The position numbers were made by a program, and so were the translations under genes. From Aquabacterium humicola (GTDB lineage: Bacteria > Pseudomonadota > Gammaproteobacteria > Burkholderiales > Burkholderiaceae_C), in the NCBI RefSeq assembly GCF_030167915.1, contig NZ_JARGNB010000007.1, positions 1 through 64,000 of the forward strand: DNA of 64,000 nt, written 5' to 3'. This document shows, one piece after another, positions 7,791-16,555 of this stretch (its first letter is position 1; each line of letters opens with the position of its first letter). The notes beneath the pieces are model-generated. The model had not been told where the DNA came from. It worked only from the letters and a program-made list of their open reading frames with translations, and did not search any database.

Positions 7791-8037
7791 GGCCCGCTGT
7801 GTCGCAGCGGGCGGCGGCGCGGTTCAAGCGGCGAAGGCTTCGGCCGCGGCCAGGCGCGCCGACCGTGCGCTACTACCGCTTTCCACGACCTGCCGGCTAG
7901 CAGGCGCGGCGGTCCGTGGCCGGCGTGCGCTCACCGCTCGCGCATCATGCGGACCCGCGCGCCCTCGCGCGACGCTGTCCCGACCAAGCCCCCGACCACC
8001 CCCCGTGAACGCCGATCAGACCCGCCTGCCTCCGCTG
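7791..8037. promoter_or_regulatory. Divergent intergenic gap upstream of sctR
   Basis: This 247-base gap separates sctR (minus) from a plus-strand membrane-protein gene. It should hold promoters for both directions. I cannot point to clear -35/-10 elements in this GC-rich sequence, nor to a TTCG-N16-TTCG box. Its existence means that sctR-S-T-U could be expressed independently of the sctV-to-sctQ run. Confidence 0.35.
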
Positions 8038-8949
8038 ATGCGCCTGCTGCTGCTGTGCCTGCTGCTGGCGGCCGGCTCGGCGGGGGCCCAGACCCTGCCC
8101 TTCCTGGAGCCCGGCGGCGTGATCCGCACCGAGCTGCGCTACAGCGCGCTCGTGGCCACGCTCGGCGAGCCGCCGCGATCGCGCGAGTGGGTGCCCGCCG
8201 GTGAAGCCAAGCTCAACGGCGGCATCGTCTTCGAGTACCCCGAGCGCGGGCTGGCCTTCATCGTCACGGCGGCCGACCGCCGCACGCGCGACCCGCGCAT
8301 CGCGACGATGCAGGTGCGCCCACCGGCCGCCGAGCGCACGCACGAAGGCCTGGCGATCGGCATGCGCCGTGAGCAGGCGAAGCCGCTGATCGCCAGCGTG
8401 TGGCGGGAGCGCTACGCCTCGGACGAGGGCCTGATCCACACCATCGGCATCGCCGACGCCGGCGGCGGCGCGCGCGAGGGGCGGCTGCGCTTCGTCGGCG
8501 ACAAGGGCCTGGTGCTGATGGAGTTCGATGCCAGCACGCGCCCGCCGCCGCCCCGGAAGCTGCCGCGCTGGCTGAGCGGGCTCATTCCGCTCCCGGTACT
8601 GCTCGTCCTCGTGATCGGGCTGGCGTGGCTGTTCAAGCGCCGGGGCCTGCGGTTGCCCGACCGCCGGCAGGACGACGAGGCCCCGGCCCGCACGCCCGTG
8701 CGCGATGCGCTCGGCTTGCTGCTGGCCGTGGGCGGTGGCGTGCTGGTCGTCGGCGAACTGCCGGGCCTGCGCACGGGCGACGGCTACTCGCGCCTGCCCA
8801 GCCTGCTCGGCGTGGTGATGGGCTGCGGCTTGGTGATCCTGGCGATGTGGCTGTGGGCCCGCTCCGCGCGGCGCGGCCTGCGCTGGATCGGCTTCGGCGC
8901 CTTCGCACTTTTCGTCGGCGCGATGCTGCTGGCGAAGCTCGCGCGCTGA
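8038..8949 (+). CDS. Hypothetical secreted/membrane protein inside the T3SS locus
   Basis: This gene encodes 303 residues and is the only clear plus-strand gene within the T3SS locus. The ATG at 8038 gives a good signal peptide (MRLLLLCLLLAAGSAGAQ). A periplasmic domain of about 160 residues follows (FLEPGGVIRTELRYSALVA near its start). The last 110 residues contain three to four membrane segments (for example LIPLPVLLVLVIGLAWLF). A GTG at 8005 is an alternative start. I do not recognise the family. It interrupts the sctQ-sctR order, so it may be an insertion of unrelated function or a locus-specific accessory gene. Confidence 0.6.
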   Translation: MRLLLLCLLLAAGSAGAQTLPFLEPGGVIRTELRYSALVATLGEPPRSREWVPAGEAKLNGGIVFEYPERGLAFIVTAADRRTRDPRIATMQVRPPAAERTHEGLAIGMRREQAKPLIASVWRERYASDEGLIHTIGIADAGGGAREGRLRFVGDKGLVLMEFDASTRPPPPRKLPRWLSGLIPLPVLLVLVIGLAWLFKRRGLRLPDRRQDDEAPARTPVRDALGLLLAVGGGVLVVGELPGLRTGDGYSRLPSLLGVVMGCGLVILAMWLWARSARRGLRWIGFGAFALFVGAMLLAKLAR

Positions 8950-8976
8950 AGGGCACCGCCACATCGGATTCGGGGC

Positions 8977-9981
8977 TCACGCCGCGGCACTGCGCGCGCC
9001 GGGCGCGACGGCCTGCGCCTCGACCTGCTGCAGCGCCAGCGCCCAACCGTCGCCCCACGGCATCAGCCGGCCGTGCGCCAGGCAGCGCGACGGCTCGCGC
9101 GCGGCGGCGTGCAGCCACAGCGTCGCGGCCATGCCGGGCGCCAGCGCGGCCGCCAGCGGCGCGGTCTGCCAGCCGGCCAGGCAGTCCGCGGGCAGCGCGT
9201 GCTGCAGCGTCAGCCGCACCTCGCAGCGGCGGCCGGCGGCCGCGCCATGCACGTCCGTCGGCACCACGACGCCGGGCGCGAAACACGGCCCCGCCGGGTC
9301 TCGCAGCGAGAGCGCGACGCCGTCGTCAGGACCTTCGACGGCGGCCCGCAGGCCGCCGGTCCACTCGGGCTTCATCGAGGCGGGCAGCAGCACCGCCCCG
9401 CCGGCCTCGAGCTGCTGCACCGCGTCGGCATCCAGGCGCAGCTGCGACACGCCGAGCACCGCATCGTGGGCCGGCCACTGCAGGCGCGCGGCCAGCGCTT
9501 GCGGCGGCGGCGGCAAGGCACGCAGCCAGCGCCACGGGGCGATGAGCTGGTGACAGCTGCCGCGCCAGGCCACGCGCACCTGCGCCGCGCCGGTCGCCAT
9601 GCGATCGGGCGGGCCGGACCAGCGCCACGGCACCGGCTCGCCCAGCCAATCGTCCAGCGCATCGAGCAGCTCGCCGCAGCGCTGCAGCGCCAGCGCCGCG
9701 CCGGCCGCATGCGGCGACGGGCCCGCCGCCTCGCCGACGTACAACCGCAGCGGGCCGTGCGGCGTCGGCGCGTCGAACCAGGTGCCCAGCGCGGCCCAGC
9801 CGGGGGCGGGCGGCGCCACCGGGCGCGTCAGCGTCGATTCGATGGTCGGGCGCGTCAGCGTCGATTCGATGGTCGGGCGCGTCAGCGTCGATTCGACGGC
9901 GCGGGCGCCCTGCAAGCCATCGGCGTGCCGCAGGAAGGTGGCGTCGGCGGGGATCGCTGCGTGCTGCATCGCCGCCCTCAC
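8977..9981 (-). CDS. sctQ: T3SS cytoplasmic ring protein SctQ
   Basis: This gene encodes about 334 residues. The carboxy-terminal third matches the SpoA (FliN/YscQ) surface-presentation domain: CEVRLTLQHALPADCLAGWQ and HGRLMPWGDGWALALQQVEA. The middle resembles the poorly conserved SctQ amino domain. Position supports the call, although the usual sctQ-sctR adjacency is broken by the plus-strand gene at 8038. The start is a GTG overlapping the regulator stop by 4 bases; an ATG at 9969 is equally possible. Residues about 28-53 are a 9-residue tandem repeat (three copies ending STLTRP). The protein would form the cytosolic sorting platform with SctK, SctL and SctN. Confidence 0.8.
   Translation of the reverse strand: MRAAMQHAAIPADATFLRHADGLQGARAVESTLTRPTIESTLTRPTIESTLTRPVAPPAPGWAALGTWFDAPTPHGPLRLYVGEAAGPSPHAAGAALALQRCGELLDALDDWLGEPVPWRWSGPPDRMATGAAQVRVAWRGSCHQLIAPWRWLRALPPPPQALAARLQWPAHDAVLGVSQLRLDADAVQQLEAGGAVLLPASMKPEWTGGLRAAVEGPDDGVALSLRDPAGPCFAPGVVVPTDVHGAAAGRRCEVRLTLQHALPADCLAGWQTAPLAAALAPGMAATLWLHAAAREPSRCLAHGRLMPWGDGWALALQQVEAQAVAPGARSAAA
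9821..9896 (-). repeat. 27-bp in-frame tandem repeat in sctQ
   Basis: Nearly three copies of a 27-base unit (plus strand gggcgcgtcagcgtcgattc gatggtc) lie at 9821-9847, 9848-9874 and 9875-9896. They encode a repeated ESTLTRPTI in the amino-terminal part of SctQ. Length 27 keeps the frame, so copy-number change would not disrupt the gene. Confidence 0.9.
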
Positions 9982-10652
9982 GCGCGCCGGCTGACCATCA
10001 TGCGCGTCAGCTCGGCCACCGAGCGCGCCTTCATCTTCGCCATGCCGCGGGCGCGGTACAGCTCGACGGTCTTGATCGACAGGCCGATGCGGTCGGCGAT
10101 GTTCTTGTTGTAGGTGCCCTGGATCACGTGGCCCAGTACCTGGCGCTCGCGCGGGGTCAGGGATGCCTCGCGCGCGGCGAAGCGGCGCTGCGATTCATCG
10201 GCGGTGGTCTCGTCGGCGAGGTCATCGACGGCGCTCGCCGCTGCGGGCGTGGCCATCGCAGGCCGCGGCGGCGTCTCGCAGCGCGCGAAGGCCGCATCCA
10301 GCGCCGCTTCGAGCGCCTCGTCGTCGAAGGGCTTCTCCAGCAGCGTCACCGCGCCCTTGCGCATCGCCTGCACGGCCAGCGGCACGTCGGCATGCCCGCT
10401 CATGTAGATCACGGGCGGCACTGCATCCAGCGCGGCCAGCCGGTCGTGCACGTCCAGGCCCGACAACTCCGGCATGCGCACGTCCAGCATCAGGCAGCAG
10501 CGTTCGCTGCGGTCGCGCCTGGCCAGCGCCTCGACCGCTTCGCGTGGGTCGCCCCAGGTGTGCACGTCGAATCCGTACCCCGTCAGCCAGAAGCGCGTGG
10601 CTTCGCGGAACTCGGGGTTGTCGTCGACGATGTAGACGGTGGATCGGCTCAC
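9978..10652 (-). CDS. FixJ/NarL-type response regulator in the T3SS locus
   Basis: This gene encodes 224 residues. Residues 1-120 are a receiver domain: VYIVDDNPEFREATRFWL at the start, CLMLDVRMPELSGLDVHDRL with the phospho-acceptor Asp, and the KP of LLEKPFDDEALE. A linker leads to a LuxR-type helix-turn-helix (LTPRERQVLGHVIQGTYNKN, then IADRIGLSIKTVELYRARGM). The GTG start overlaps the kinase stop (GTGA) and is preceded by AAGGA. With the adjacent kinase it forms a FixLJ-like two-component system, probably controlling the T3SS genes that surround it. The signal is unknown. Confidence 0.85.
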   Translation of the reverse strand: MSRSTVYIVDDNPEFREATRFWLTGYGFDVHTWGDPREAVEALARRDRSERCCLMLDVRMPELSGLDVHDRLAALDAVPPVIYMSGHADVPLAVQAMRKGAVTLLEKPFDDEALEAALDAAFARCETPPRPAMATPAAASAVDDLADETTADESQRRFAAREASLTPRERQVLGHVIQGTYNKNIADRIGLSIKTVELYRARGMAKMKARSVAELTRMMVSRRA

Positions 10653-11737
10653 GGCGATTCCTTGGTTGATTCGGCCAGCAAGGGCAGGCCCAGGTGGAAG
10701 GTGGTGCCGCGGTCGGCATGCCGGCTGAACCACAGGCGGCCCTGGTGCAGCTCGACGAAGGAGCGGCAGATCGACAGGCCGATGCCCATGCCGTTGGGCT
10801 TGCTCGAGACGAACGGCACGAAGAGCTTCGCGGCGGCATCGTCCGCCAGGCCGCAGCCGTTGTCGCGCACCTGCAGTTCGGCCTCGCGGCCGCGCACCGC
10901 CAGGCACAGCGTCAGGCGCGGGTCGGCGGGCGGGTCGCAGCGCAGCGCGTCGAGCGCGTTGCGCATCAGGTTCACCACCACCTGCTGCAGCATCACCTCG
11001 TCGCCGCGCACGCGCAGCGGCGCTTCGGGCAGCTGCAGGTCCAGCGTCGCGCCGCTGCGGCGCAGGTCCCAGTCGAGCAGCGAGGCGCAGGAGCGCACCA
11101 GCGCGACGAGGTCGACCTTGACGTGGCGCGGCTGGTGCGAATGGGTGAACTCGCGGATGCGGCCGATCACCCGCGACGCGAACATCACCTGCTCGATCGC
11201 GCGGCCGAGCGCCTCGGCTTCTTCCTCGTGCAGCGTGCGCTTCGACAGCCGCGCACGCAGCCCGCGCAGCAGGTTCGCGGCGGCGCCGATCGGCTGGTTC
11301 AGCTCGTGCGCCAGCGTGGTGGCCATCTCGCCGACCGAGATCACGCGCGAGGTGAACAGCAGCTGTTCGCGGTCGTCAAGCTGGCGCTGCAATGCGCGGC
11401 CCTGTTCGCGGCGGTCGGTCAGGCGCAGCAGGCGGTGCTGGTCGTCGTGCGGCACGAGTTGCGCATCCCAGGCGCCGGCGTCGCCGAGCTGCAGGCGTCG
11501 CGTCGCGGGGGCCTCGTCGTCCAGCAGCGCGGGCAGGGCCGGATCGATGGACGCCAGCGCGGCGCCGGCGCCGAACGACGGCTGCAGCGCTGCCCAGGCC
11601 GGGCTGGTCCAGCGCAGCGTGGCGGAAGCGCGGTGCACCAGCGCCACCGCGTCGCCGAGCGCGACCAGCGCGCGGCAGCAGGCGGGCGGCAGCACCTCGG
11701 CCAGCGCGGGGGTGTCGGGCGCAAGCAGGGTGTGCAT
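10649..11737 (-). CDS. FixL-like sensor histidine kinase in the T3SS locus
   Basis: This gene encodes 362 residues with no membrane segment, so a soluble kinase. Residues about 20-120 are a divergent PAS-like sensory part. The dimerisation/H-box is VGEMATTLAHELNQPIGAAA (phospho-His in AHELNQP). Further on are an N box (VVVNLMRNALDAL) and G boxes (RDNGCGL and GMGIGLSICRS). The ATG overlaps the preceding stop by one base (TGATG) and its own stop overlaps the regulator start. Placement inside the sct run is unusual and suggests direct, dedicated control. Confidence 0.85.
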   Translation of the reverse strand: MHTLLAPDTPALAEVLPPACCRALVALGDAVALVHRASATLRWTSPAWAALQPSFGAGAALASIDPALPALLDDEAPATRRLQLGDAGAWDAQLVPHDDQHRLLRLTDRREQGRALQRQLDDREQLLFTSRVISVGEMATTLAHELNQPIGAAANLLRGLRARLSKRTLHEEEAEALGRAIEQVMFASRVIGRIREFTHSHQPRHVKVDLVALVRSCASLLDWDLRRSGATLDLQLPEAPLRVRGDEVMLQQVVVNLMRNALDALRCDPPADPRLTLCLAVRGREAELQVRDNGCGLADDAAAKLFVPFVSSKPNGMGIGLSICRSFVELHQGRLWFSRHADRGTTFHLGLPLLAESTKESP

Positions 11738-12723
11738 CACGCGGCCTCGACGACGCTCGCCGGCTCGCGGCGGGCGATCAGTGCTTGCGGGCTGACGGCG
11801 AGCAGCACGCTCCACTGGCCGCCGATCGCGCTCCAGAAGCGGCGCACCGCATCGATGCGCACGCCGGCCAGCTTCCAGCGCGGCGGCGCGATGCGCACGG
11901 GCCCCAGCTGCAGCTCGCAGGACACGGCGCCCAGCGGCGTGCCGACGGCATCCAGCGCGACGAGCCGGCGGCCGGCGCGGGGGTGGTGGTCCTTGATCGC
12001 GCGCGTCTCGCACCAGGCGGGGCCGGGCGCCGCCCACTGCAGCCGCGCGTCGAAGCGCTGGCCGGTGAACTGGAAGCGGGTGGCCATCGGGCCGCGCGAG
12101 CGGGCCAGGCGTCGCGGCCACAGCACGCAGGCCCAGGCGGCATCGGCGGCATCGTCGTCCCGGGGGCACACCAGCACGACGCAGCGGGCGCGCGACCACT
12201 GCTCGGCCGCGGCGCGCAGCGCGGCCGGCGGTTGCGGGGCGGCCAGGCGCTCGTTGATCGCGCGGGCGAGCGGGTCGAGCCAGTCGGTGGGCTCGGTGTC
12301 GTCGATGACGAGGACCGGATCGTCGGCGGCGTGATCGGCGTCGTCGGCGTCGTCGTCGGCGGGCGGCGCCGAATCGGTGTCGTGACCAGGCCCGCGCCGC
12401 GCTTCGTCGTCGCGTGCATCGCGGCGCGTGAGGTCGGCATCCGCCTGCCGCGTCATCGGCCACGCGTCGCCGGGCTGCACCTGCAGGCCGATCAGGGTCA
12501 CCGGCATCAGCTGGTCGGCCGGCAGCGCGAAGCCGTTGGCGATGTCCGCGGCCGGCAGCGTGGGGTCGGGTGCGCGCGGCGCATCGGGTGTCAGCACCGC
12601 CTGCGGCCGCGCGGCGGCCTGCAGCGACGCGGTGTGCAGCGGCGCGGCGTCGGGCGAATCGACCGCGGCCGCGACGTCGGGCGCGGCGAGCGGCGCCTGG
12701 GGGCTGACCGGAGCGAGCTGCAC
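11737..12723 (-). CDS. Hypothetical T3SS-locus protein with acidic linker
   Basis: This gene encodes about 328 residues. The frame has no good ATG at the start; a GTG at 12723, next to the stop of the upstream gene, gives VQLAPVSPQAPLAAPDVAAA. The amino half is Pro/Ala-rich and contains a run of Asp residues near the middle (PPADDDADDADHAADDPVLV). The carboxy half is a folded-looking domain ending RRFWSAIGGQWSVLLAVSPQ. I do not recognise the family. Position between the sctP-like gene and sctQ suggests a cytosolic machinery or regulatory protein. Confidence 0.5.
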   Translation of the reverse strand: MQLAPVSPQAPLAAPDVAAAVDSPDAAPLHTASLQAAARPQAVLTPDAPRAPDPTLPAADIANGFALPADQLMPVTLIGLQVQPGDAWPMTRQADADLTRRDARDDEARRGPGHDTDSAPPADDDADDADHAADDPVLVIDDTEPTDWLDPLARAINERLAAPQPPAALRAAAEQWSRARCVVLVCPRDDDAADAAWACVLWPRRLARSRGPMATRFQFTGQRFDARLQWAAPGPAWCETRAIKDHHPRAGRRLVALDAVGTPLGAVSCELQLGPVRIAPPRWKLAGVRIDAVRRFWSAIGGQWSVLLAVSPQALIARREPASVVEAA

Positions 12724-12728
12724 GGTCG

Positions 12729-13352
12729 TCAGGCCGCCAGCGCGGCGTCGCGCACGGTCAGGCCGCCCACATCGAGCGCCAGCGCATCGGGGTCCAGGCC
12801 CAGCAGCTGGCGCAGGTAGTTGCGGGCGCCCTGCTGCACATGGGCGATGGCGGCGGGGCCTTCGCGGCGCGCCCGCGCGGCCAGGTCGGTCATCAGCACC
12901 GACAGGATCGCCAGCTGCTCGCCATAGGCCTGGCGCTCGCGCAGCGAGGCGCGCTGCCACGCCGGGCTGCCGCGAACGATGGCCACCAGCTGCCAGCCCA
13001 GCGCGCATTCGGCACCCGCCGGCGGCTCGATGCCGTGCAGCACGCGCAGGTTGGCGACGACGAAGTGCGCCAGCGCGGTGCCGAGGTCGTCTTCGGTGGC
13101 GGCGCCGCCGCACACGGCCTGGCGGTAATGCTGGAGGCAGCGCTGGTAGAGCGCGGCGAGCTCCAGGCGTTGGCGCGCGGGCCCCGGATGCGCCGCGGCC
13201 AGCTGTCCCGGCGCGATCGGCGACGCCGCGCGCGGCACCAGCAGCGGCGCGTCGGCGGCGCCGGCGGCCTGCAGCGCATGCAGCGAGGTGGCGATGGCCT
13301 CTTGCAGGCGCCGGGCCAGGTCGGGCGAAGGCGGTCGGTTCATTCGGGGCAC
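12729..13352 (-). CDS. Hypothetical protein, DUF6683-like, in the T3SS locus
   Basis: This gene encodes 207 residues (an internal ATG four codons later gives MNRPPSPDLARRLQEAI). The conserved-looking core reads LGTALAHFVVANLRVLHGIE, then ERQAYGEQLAILSVLMTDLA, then ARNYLRQLLGLDPDALALDV. This helical pattern resembles the DUF6683 family as I remember it, but I cannot confirm that here. No signal peptide is visible. It lies between the sctP-like gene and the 328-residue unknown, with short gaps, so co-expression with the T3SS is likely. Confidence 0.5.
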   Translation of the reverse strand: MPRMNRPPSPDLARRLQEAIATSLHALQAAGAADAPLLVPRAASPIAPGQLAAAHPGPARQRLELAALYQRCLQHYRQAVCGGAATEDDLGTALAHFVVANLRVLHGIEPPAGAECALGWQLVAIVRGSPAWQRASLRERQAYGEQLAILSVLMTDLAARARREGPAAIAHVQQGARNYLRQLLGLDPDALALDVGGLTVRDAALAA

Positions 13353-13421
13353 TCCGGAAAAGGGGGCCGGCGGCGGGACGCAAGCCGGTTCGCGCTGTGT
13401 TGCGACCCGCGCGTGGCGGGT

Positions 13422-14075
13422 TCAATCCGTGTGCGGGGGACGCTCGCCGCGCTCGTCGATGCGCAGGTGCGCTGGCGTCAGCGCACGGGCGGCGAGGCGC
13501 TCGGCCAGCCGCGGCGCGTGGTGGCGCAGCGCGGCGGCGGTCTCGGCGCCGGGCGCGCCGACGGTCAGCGCCCACGCCGCCGGCGCGCCGCCCGCGGGCT
13601 GGGGCGCGGCGATGCGTTCGGCACGCAGCGACAGCGCCAGCCCGTCAGGCGTGTTCAGCGACAGTTCCCAGACGTTGCCCGCGTCGACGGCCGTCACGAC
13701 GGTGGGCGCCGTCGACGACGGCGCCTGCGCCTGCGCCGCCGCGGCGACGGCGCAGGCGCGCGCGGCGGGGTCCGCGCCGGCGCTCAGGGTGGGGGTGGCC
13801 TGGGACGACGGCAGAAACGCCAAGTCAGCGCGCGGCATCGTTGCGAAGGCCGAGGCCGCGGCATCGGCCGCTGTCGTGGCCGGTCCGGCCGCCTTGTCGT
13901 CCAGCGCCTCCTGCTTGCAGAGCAGGCGCGCGAACTGCTTTCCGAGGTGGTCCGGCGTCGCGGCCCGCTGCGGGAGCTGGCCGCGCCCTTGCGGTGATAT
14001 CGGATCGGACCCTGCCGGCACCGGCATCGCGCCGCCCGGCATCAGCACTGCGGCGACGGCACAGCGCAGGGTCAT
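13422..14075 (-). CDS. sctP: SctP-like (needle-length control/FliK-like) protein
   Basis: This gene encodes 217 residues, Ala/Pro-rich in the first half. The carboxy half contains VWELSLNTPDGLALSLRAER and ends with APRLAERLAARALTPAHLRI. That resembles the secreted FliK/YscP-type core, which is short beta strands followed by an amphipathic helix. Gene order (N, O, then this gene) is where sctP is expected, and its start overlaps the sctO stop by 4 bases. Sequence evidence alone is weak. Confidence 0.55.
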   Translation of the reverse strand: MTLRCAVAAVLMPGGAMPVPAGSDPISPQGRGQLPQRAATPDHLGKQFARLLCKQEALDDKAAGPATTAADAAASAFATMPRADLAFLPSSQATPTLSAGADPAARACAVAAAAQAQAPSSTAPTVVTAVDAGNVWELSLNTPDGLALSLRAERIAAPQPAGGAPAAWALTVGAPGAETAAALRHHAPRLAERLAARALTPAHLRIDERGERPPHTD

Positions 14076-14551
14076 CGCGCCCTCACCCGCAGGTCGTCCT
14101 GCTCGAGTTCGGCCCGCTGCTCGCGCACCTTCTCGACGGCGCGCTTCGAGTCGCGCAGCAGCCCGCGCACCGCGTCGTCGCGCGCCAGCGCGCGTGTCAG
14201 CTCGGCCTGCGCCTGGGCGGCGCCTTCCTGCGCTTCTTCCAGCTTGCGTTCGTCGCCGGTCAGCGCGTACTCGGCGCGCTCCAGGCGGTCGGCCAGCTTG
14301 TCGCGCTGGATCACCAGCTGCTGCGACCAGCGCGGCAGCTGGCCGTCGAATCCCTGCATCACCGAGGCGCCCAGCGCGTCGATCTCGCGCCGGATGCGGT
14401 CGATCGAGCGCTGGCGATCCTGCAACGCGCGTTCGGCGTCGAGCACCGCGGCCGAGGCGGCGGTGAAGGCCTCGCGCGAGCGCTGCACGCGCAGCGAGCG
14501 CAACTGCACCAGCCGGGCCGCGTCGCGAGGGCTCGGCAGGTTGTCGCTCAC
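14072..14551 (-). CDS. sctO: T3SS stalk protein SctO
   Basis: This gene encodes 159 residues that are almost entirely helical and charged, as expected for the YscO/FliJ coiled coil that links the ATPase to the export gate. I chose the GTG at 14551 because a strong GGAGG lies 7 bases upstream; a longer ATG frame would overlap sctN. Long heptad-like stretches include LVQLRSLRVQRSREAFTAAS and KLADRLERAEYALTGDERKL. It follows sctN by 61 bases and overlaps the sctP-like gene. Confidence 0.75.
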   Translation of the reverse strand: MSDNLPSPRDAARLVQLRSLRVQRSREAFTAASAAVLDAERALQDRQRSIDRIRREIDALGASVMQGFDGQLPRWSQQLVIQRDKLADRLERAEYALTGDERKLEEAQEGAAQAQAELTRALARDDAVRGLLRDSKRAVEKVREQRAELEQDDLRVRAR

Positions 14552-14612
14552 TGGGTAACCTCCGTGCTGCGCACTGCGGTGCGAGCCCCCTTCGGAACGG
14601 CCGGGCGGGGGC

Positions 14613-15947
14613 TCATTCAGCCACCTGCTGCAGCGTCGCGATCGTCTCGCCGAAGGCCGTCGCTTCATCGGAGCGCTGCGTCAGCAGCGCCTTGATCGCC
14701 GGCATGCGTTCGATCGCCTGGTCGGCCAGCGGGTCGCTGCCGGCCTGGTATTCGCCGACGCGCAGCAGGAACTCGACCTCGGCATGGCGGGCCATCAGCG
14801 ATCGCAGCTTGGACGCGGCCTGCCGGTGCGCGGGCGCGGCGACGCGGGTGAAGACGCGGCTGGCGCTGCCCAGCACGTCGATCGCCGGGTAGTGGTGGGC
14901 CTGCGCCAGCGCGCGCGACAGCACGATGTGGCCGTCGAGGATGGAGCGCGCTTCTTCGGCCACCGGGTCGCTGTTGTCGTCGTCCTCGGCCAGCACGGTG
15001 TAGAAGGCGGTGATCGAGCCGTGCGCATCGTTGCCGGCGCGCTCGAACAGGCGCGGCAGCTCCGCGAACACCGAGGGCGGGTAGCCGCGGCGCACCGGCG
15101 GCTCCATCGCCGACAGGCCCAGCTCGCGCAGGCCGCGGGCGAAGCGGGTGACCGAATCCACCAGCAGCAGCACGCGCTTGCCCTGCGCGCGGAAGCCCTC
15201 GGCGATGGCCGTCGCCGCCACCGCCGCGCGCACGCGCTCCAGCGCCGGGCGGTCGGAGGTCGAGACCACCAGCACCGAGCGCTGCATGCCTTCGGGCCCC
15301 AGGCTGTCGTCGATGAATTCGCGCACCTCGCGGCCGCGTTCGCCGACCAGCGCGATGACGATGACATCCGCCTCGGCCTGGCGGGCCAGCATGCCCAGCA
15401 AGGTCGACTTGCCGCCACCGGCCATCGCGAAGATGCCGATGCGCTGGCCGATGCCGACGGTCAGCGCGGCGTCGATCGCCCGCACGCCGGTGGGCAGCGG
15501 CTCGTCGACGCCGCGGCGCTTCAGCGGCGACGGCGCGCTCGCGTGCAGCGGCGTGCGCTGCAGGTCCGGGCCGGGCGCGAGCGGCCGGTCGTCCAGCGGC
15601 CGGCCGAAGGCGTCGATCACGCGGCCCAGCAGCGCCGGCCCGCAGGGCACGGTGGCTTCGTCGGCCAGTGCCTGCACGGTGGCACCGACGGCCACGCCCT
15701 GCAGCGGGCCGTAGGGCGCGAGGATCACCTCGGCGCCGGCGAAGCCGATCACTTCGGCCAATAGCGGGTCGTGCTCGTCGTCGGGCCGCGCCGGGTCGAC
15801 GATGCGGCATTGCTGGCCGATGCGGGCGCGCAGGCCGGTGGCCCGCAGCACCGTGCCGCCGGCCTGCACCACGCGGCCCTGCTCGACCACGGTGCGGGTG
15901 GCCTGCAGCGTGCGCAGCAGGCGGTCGGTGTCGGCGACGGCATTCAT
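14613..15947 (-). CDS. sctN: T3SS ATPase SctN
   Basis: This gene encodes 444 residues of the FliI/YscN ATPase family, which energises substrate unfolding and release from chaperones at the base of the apparatus. The Walker A motif is MAGGGKST at 175-182. Walker B lies in [20 protein letters not shown]. The family signature [15 protein letters not shown] follows further on. Length is usual. The ATG overlaps the sctL stop (ATGA). Confidence 0.95.
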   Translation of the reverse strand: MNAVADTDRLLRTLQATRTVVEQGRVVQAGGTVLRATGLRARIGQQCRIVDPARPDDEHDPLLAEVIGFAGAEVILAPYGPLQGVAVGATVQALADEATVPCGPALLGRVIDAFGRPLDDRPLAPGPDLQRTPLHASAPSPLKRRGVDEPLPTGVRAIDAALTVGIGQRIGIFAMAGGGKSTLLGMLARQAEADVIVIALVGERGREVREFIDDSLGPEGMQRSVLVVSTSDRPALERVRAAVAATAIAEGFRAQGKRVLLLVDSVTRFARGLRELGLSAMEPPVRRGYPPSVFAELPRLFERAGNDAHGSITAFYTVLAEDDDNSDPVAEEARSILDGHIVLSRALAQAHHYPAIDVLGSASRVFTRVAAPAHRQAASKLRSLMARHAEVEFLLRVGEYQAGSDPLADQAIERMPAIKALLTQRSDEATAFGETIATLQQVAE

Positions 15948-16555
15948 GACCAGGCCTGCGCCAGCCGCGCCAGCTGCGCTTCGAGCGCGACGTCGACGCT
16001 GCCGTGTTCGGTCTCCAGCCGGCAGGCATCGGGCGCGCATTGCGCGTCGGCGCGCACCTCGAACATCGGTGCGCCGTCGGCCGGCATCGCGGCGGCCAGG
16101 CGCGCGCGCACGGCGTCGGCCTGGTCGGGATGCACGATCAGCGCCGGCATCGGACCGGGCAGCAGCTCGGCGGCGGCGGTGGCGGCCAGCGCCAGCAGCA
16201 CCGCGTCGTCCGCGAAGCTGCCCAGCAGCTTGCGCACCACCTGCAGCGCGAGCGATGCGGTGTCGGCGCGCTGGCGCATGCGCTCGGCCTGCGTCTCGCT
16301 GGCCAGCCGCGCCAGCGTTTCGGCCAGGTCCTGCGCGGCGGCGCGGCGGCCTTCGGCGAACCCGGCGGCCCGGCCTTCGGCGCGGCCGGCCTCGATGGCG
16401 TCGGTGATCGCCTGCACCTGCTCGTCACGGCGGCGCTCCAGCGTGTCGCGCAGCGCGAGCGCATGCTGCAGCAGCGGCACCTCGGCTGCGCGCAGCACGA
16501 GGCGGTCGCTGGCGATGCGGGCGTCGCCGCCGCGCTGCCAAAAGAGAAAGCTCAT
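15944..16555 (-). CDS. sctL: T3SS ATPase regulator/stator SctL
   Basis: This gene encodes 203 residues starting [21 protein letters not shown] charged helical segment with [20 protein letters not shown] follows. This Gly/Ala/Glu spacing is typical of the FliH/YscL amino half. A globular carboxy part ([20 protein letters not shown] region) ends the protein. The start overlaps the sctK stop and the end overlaps sctN. SctL would link SctN to the SctK/SctQ platform. Confidence 0.85.
   Translation of the reverse strand: MSFLFWQRGGDARIASDRLVLRAAEVPLLQHALALRDTLERRRDEQVQAITDAIEAGRAEGRAAGFAEGRRAAAQDLAETLARLASETQAERMRQRADTASLALQVVRKLLGSFADDAVLLALAATAAAELLPGPMPALIVHPDQADAVRARLAAAMPADGAPMFEVRADAQCAPDACRLETEHGSVDVALEAQLARLAQAWS

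Noticed and set aside
14560-14615. A further copy of the 53-bp repeat after sctN
   Set aside because: Only a short part (cccccttcgg...ggccgggcggggg) is similar. It is probably a short GC-rich hairpin and not a full copy.
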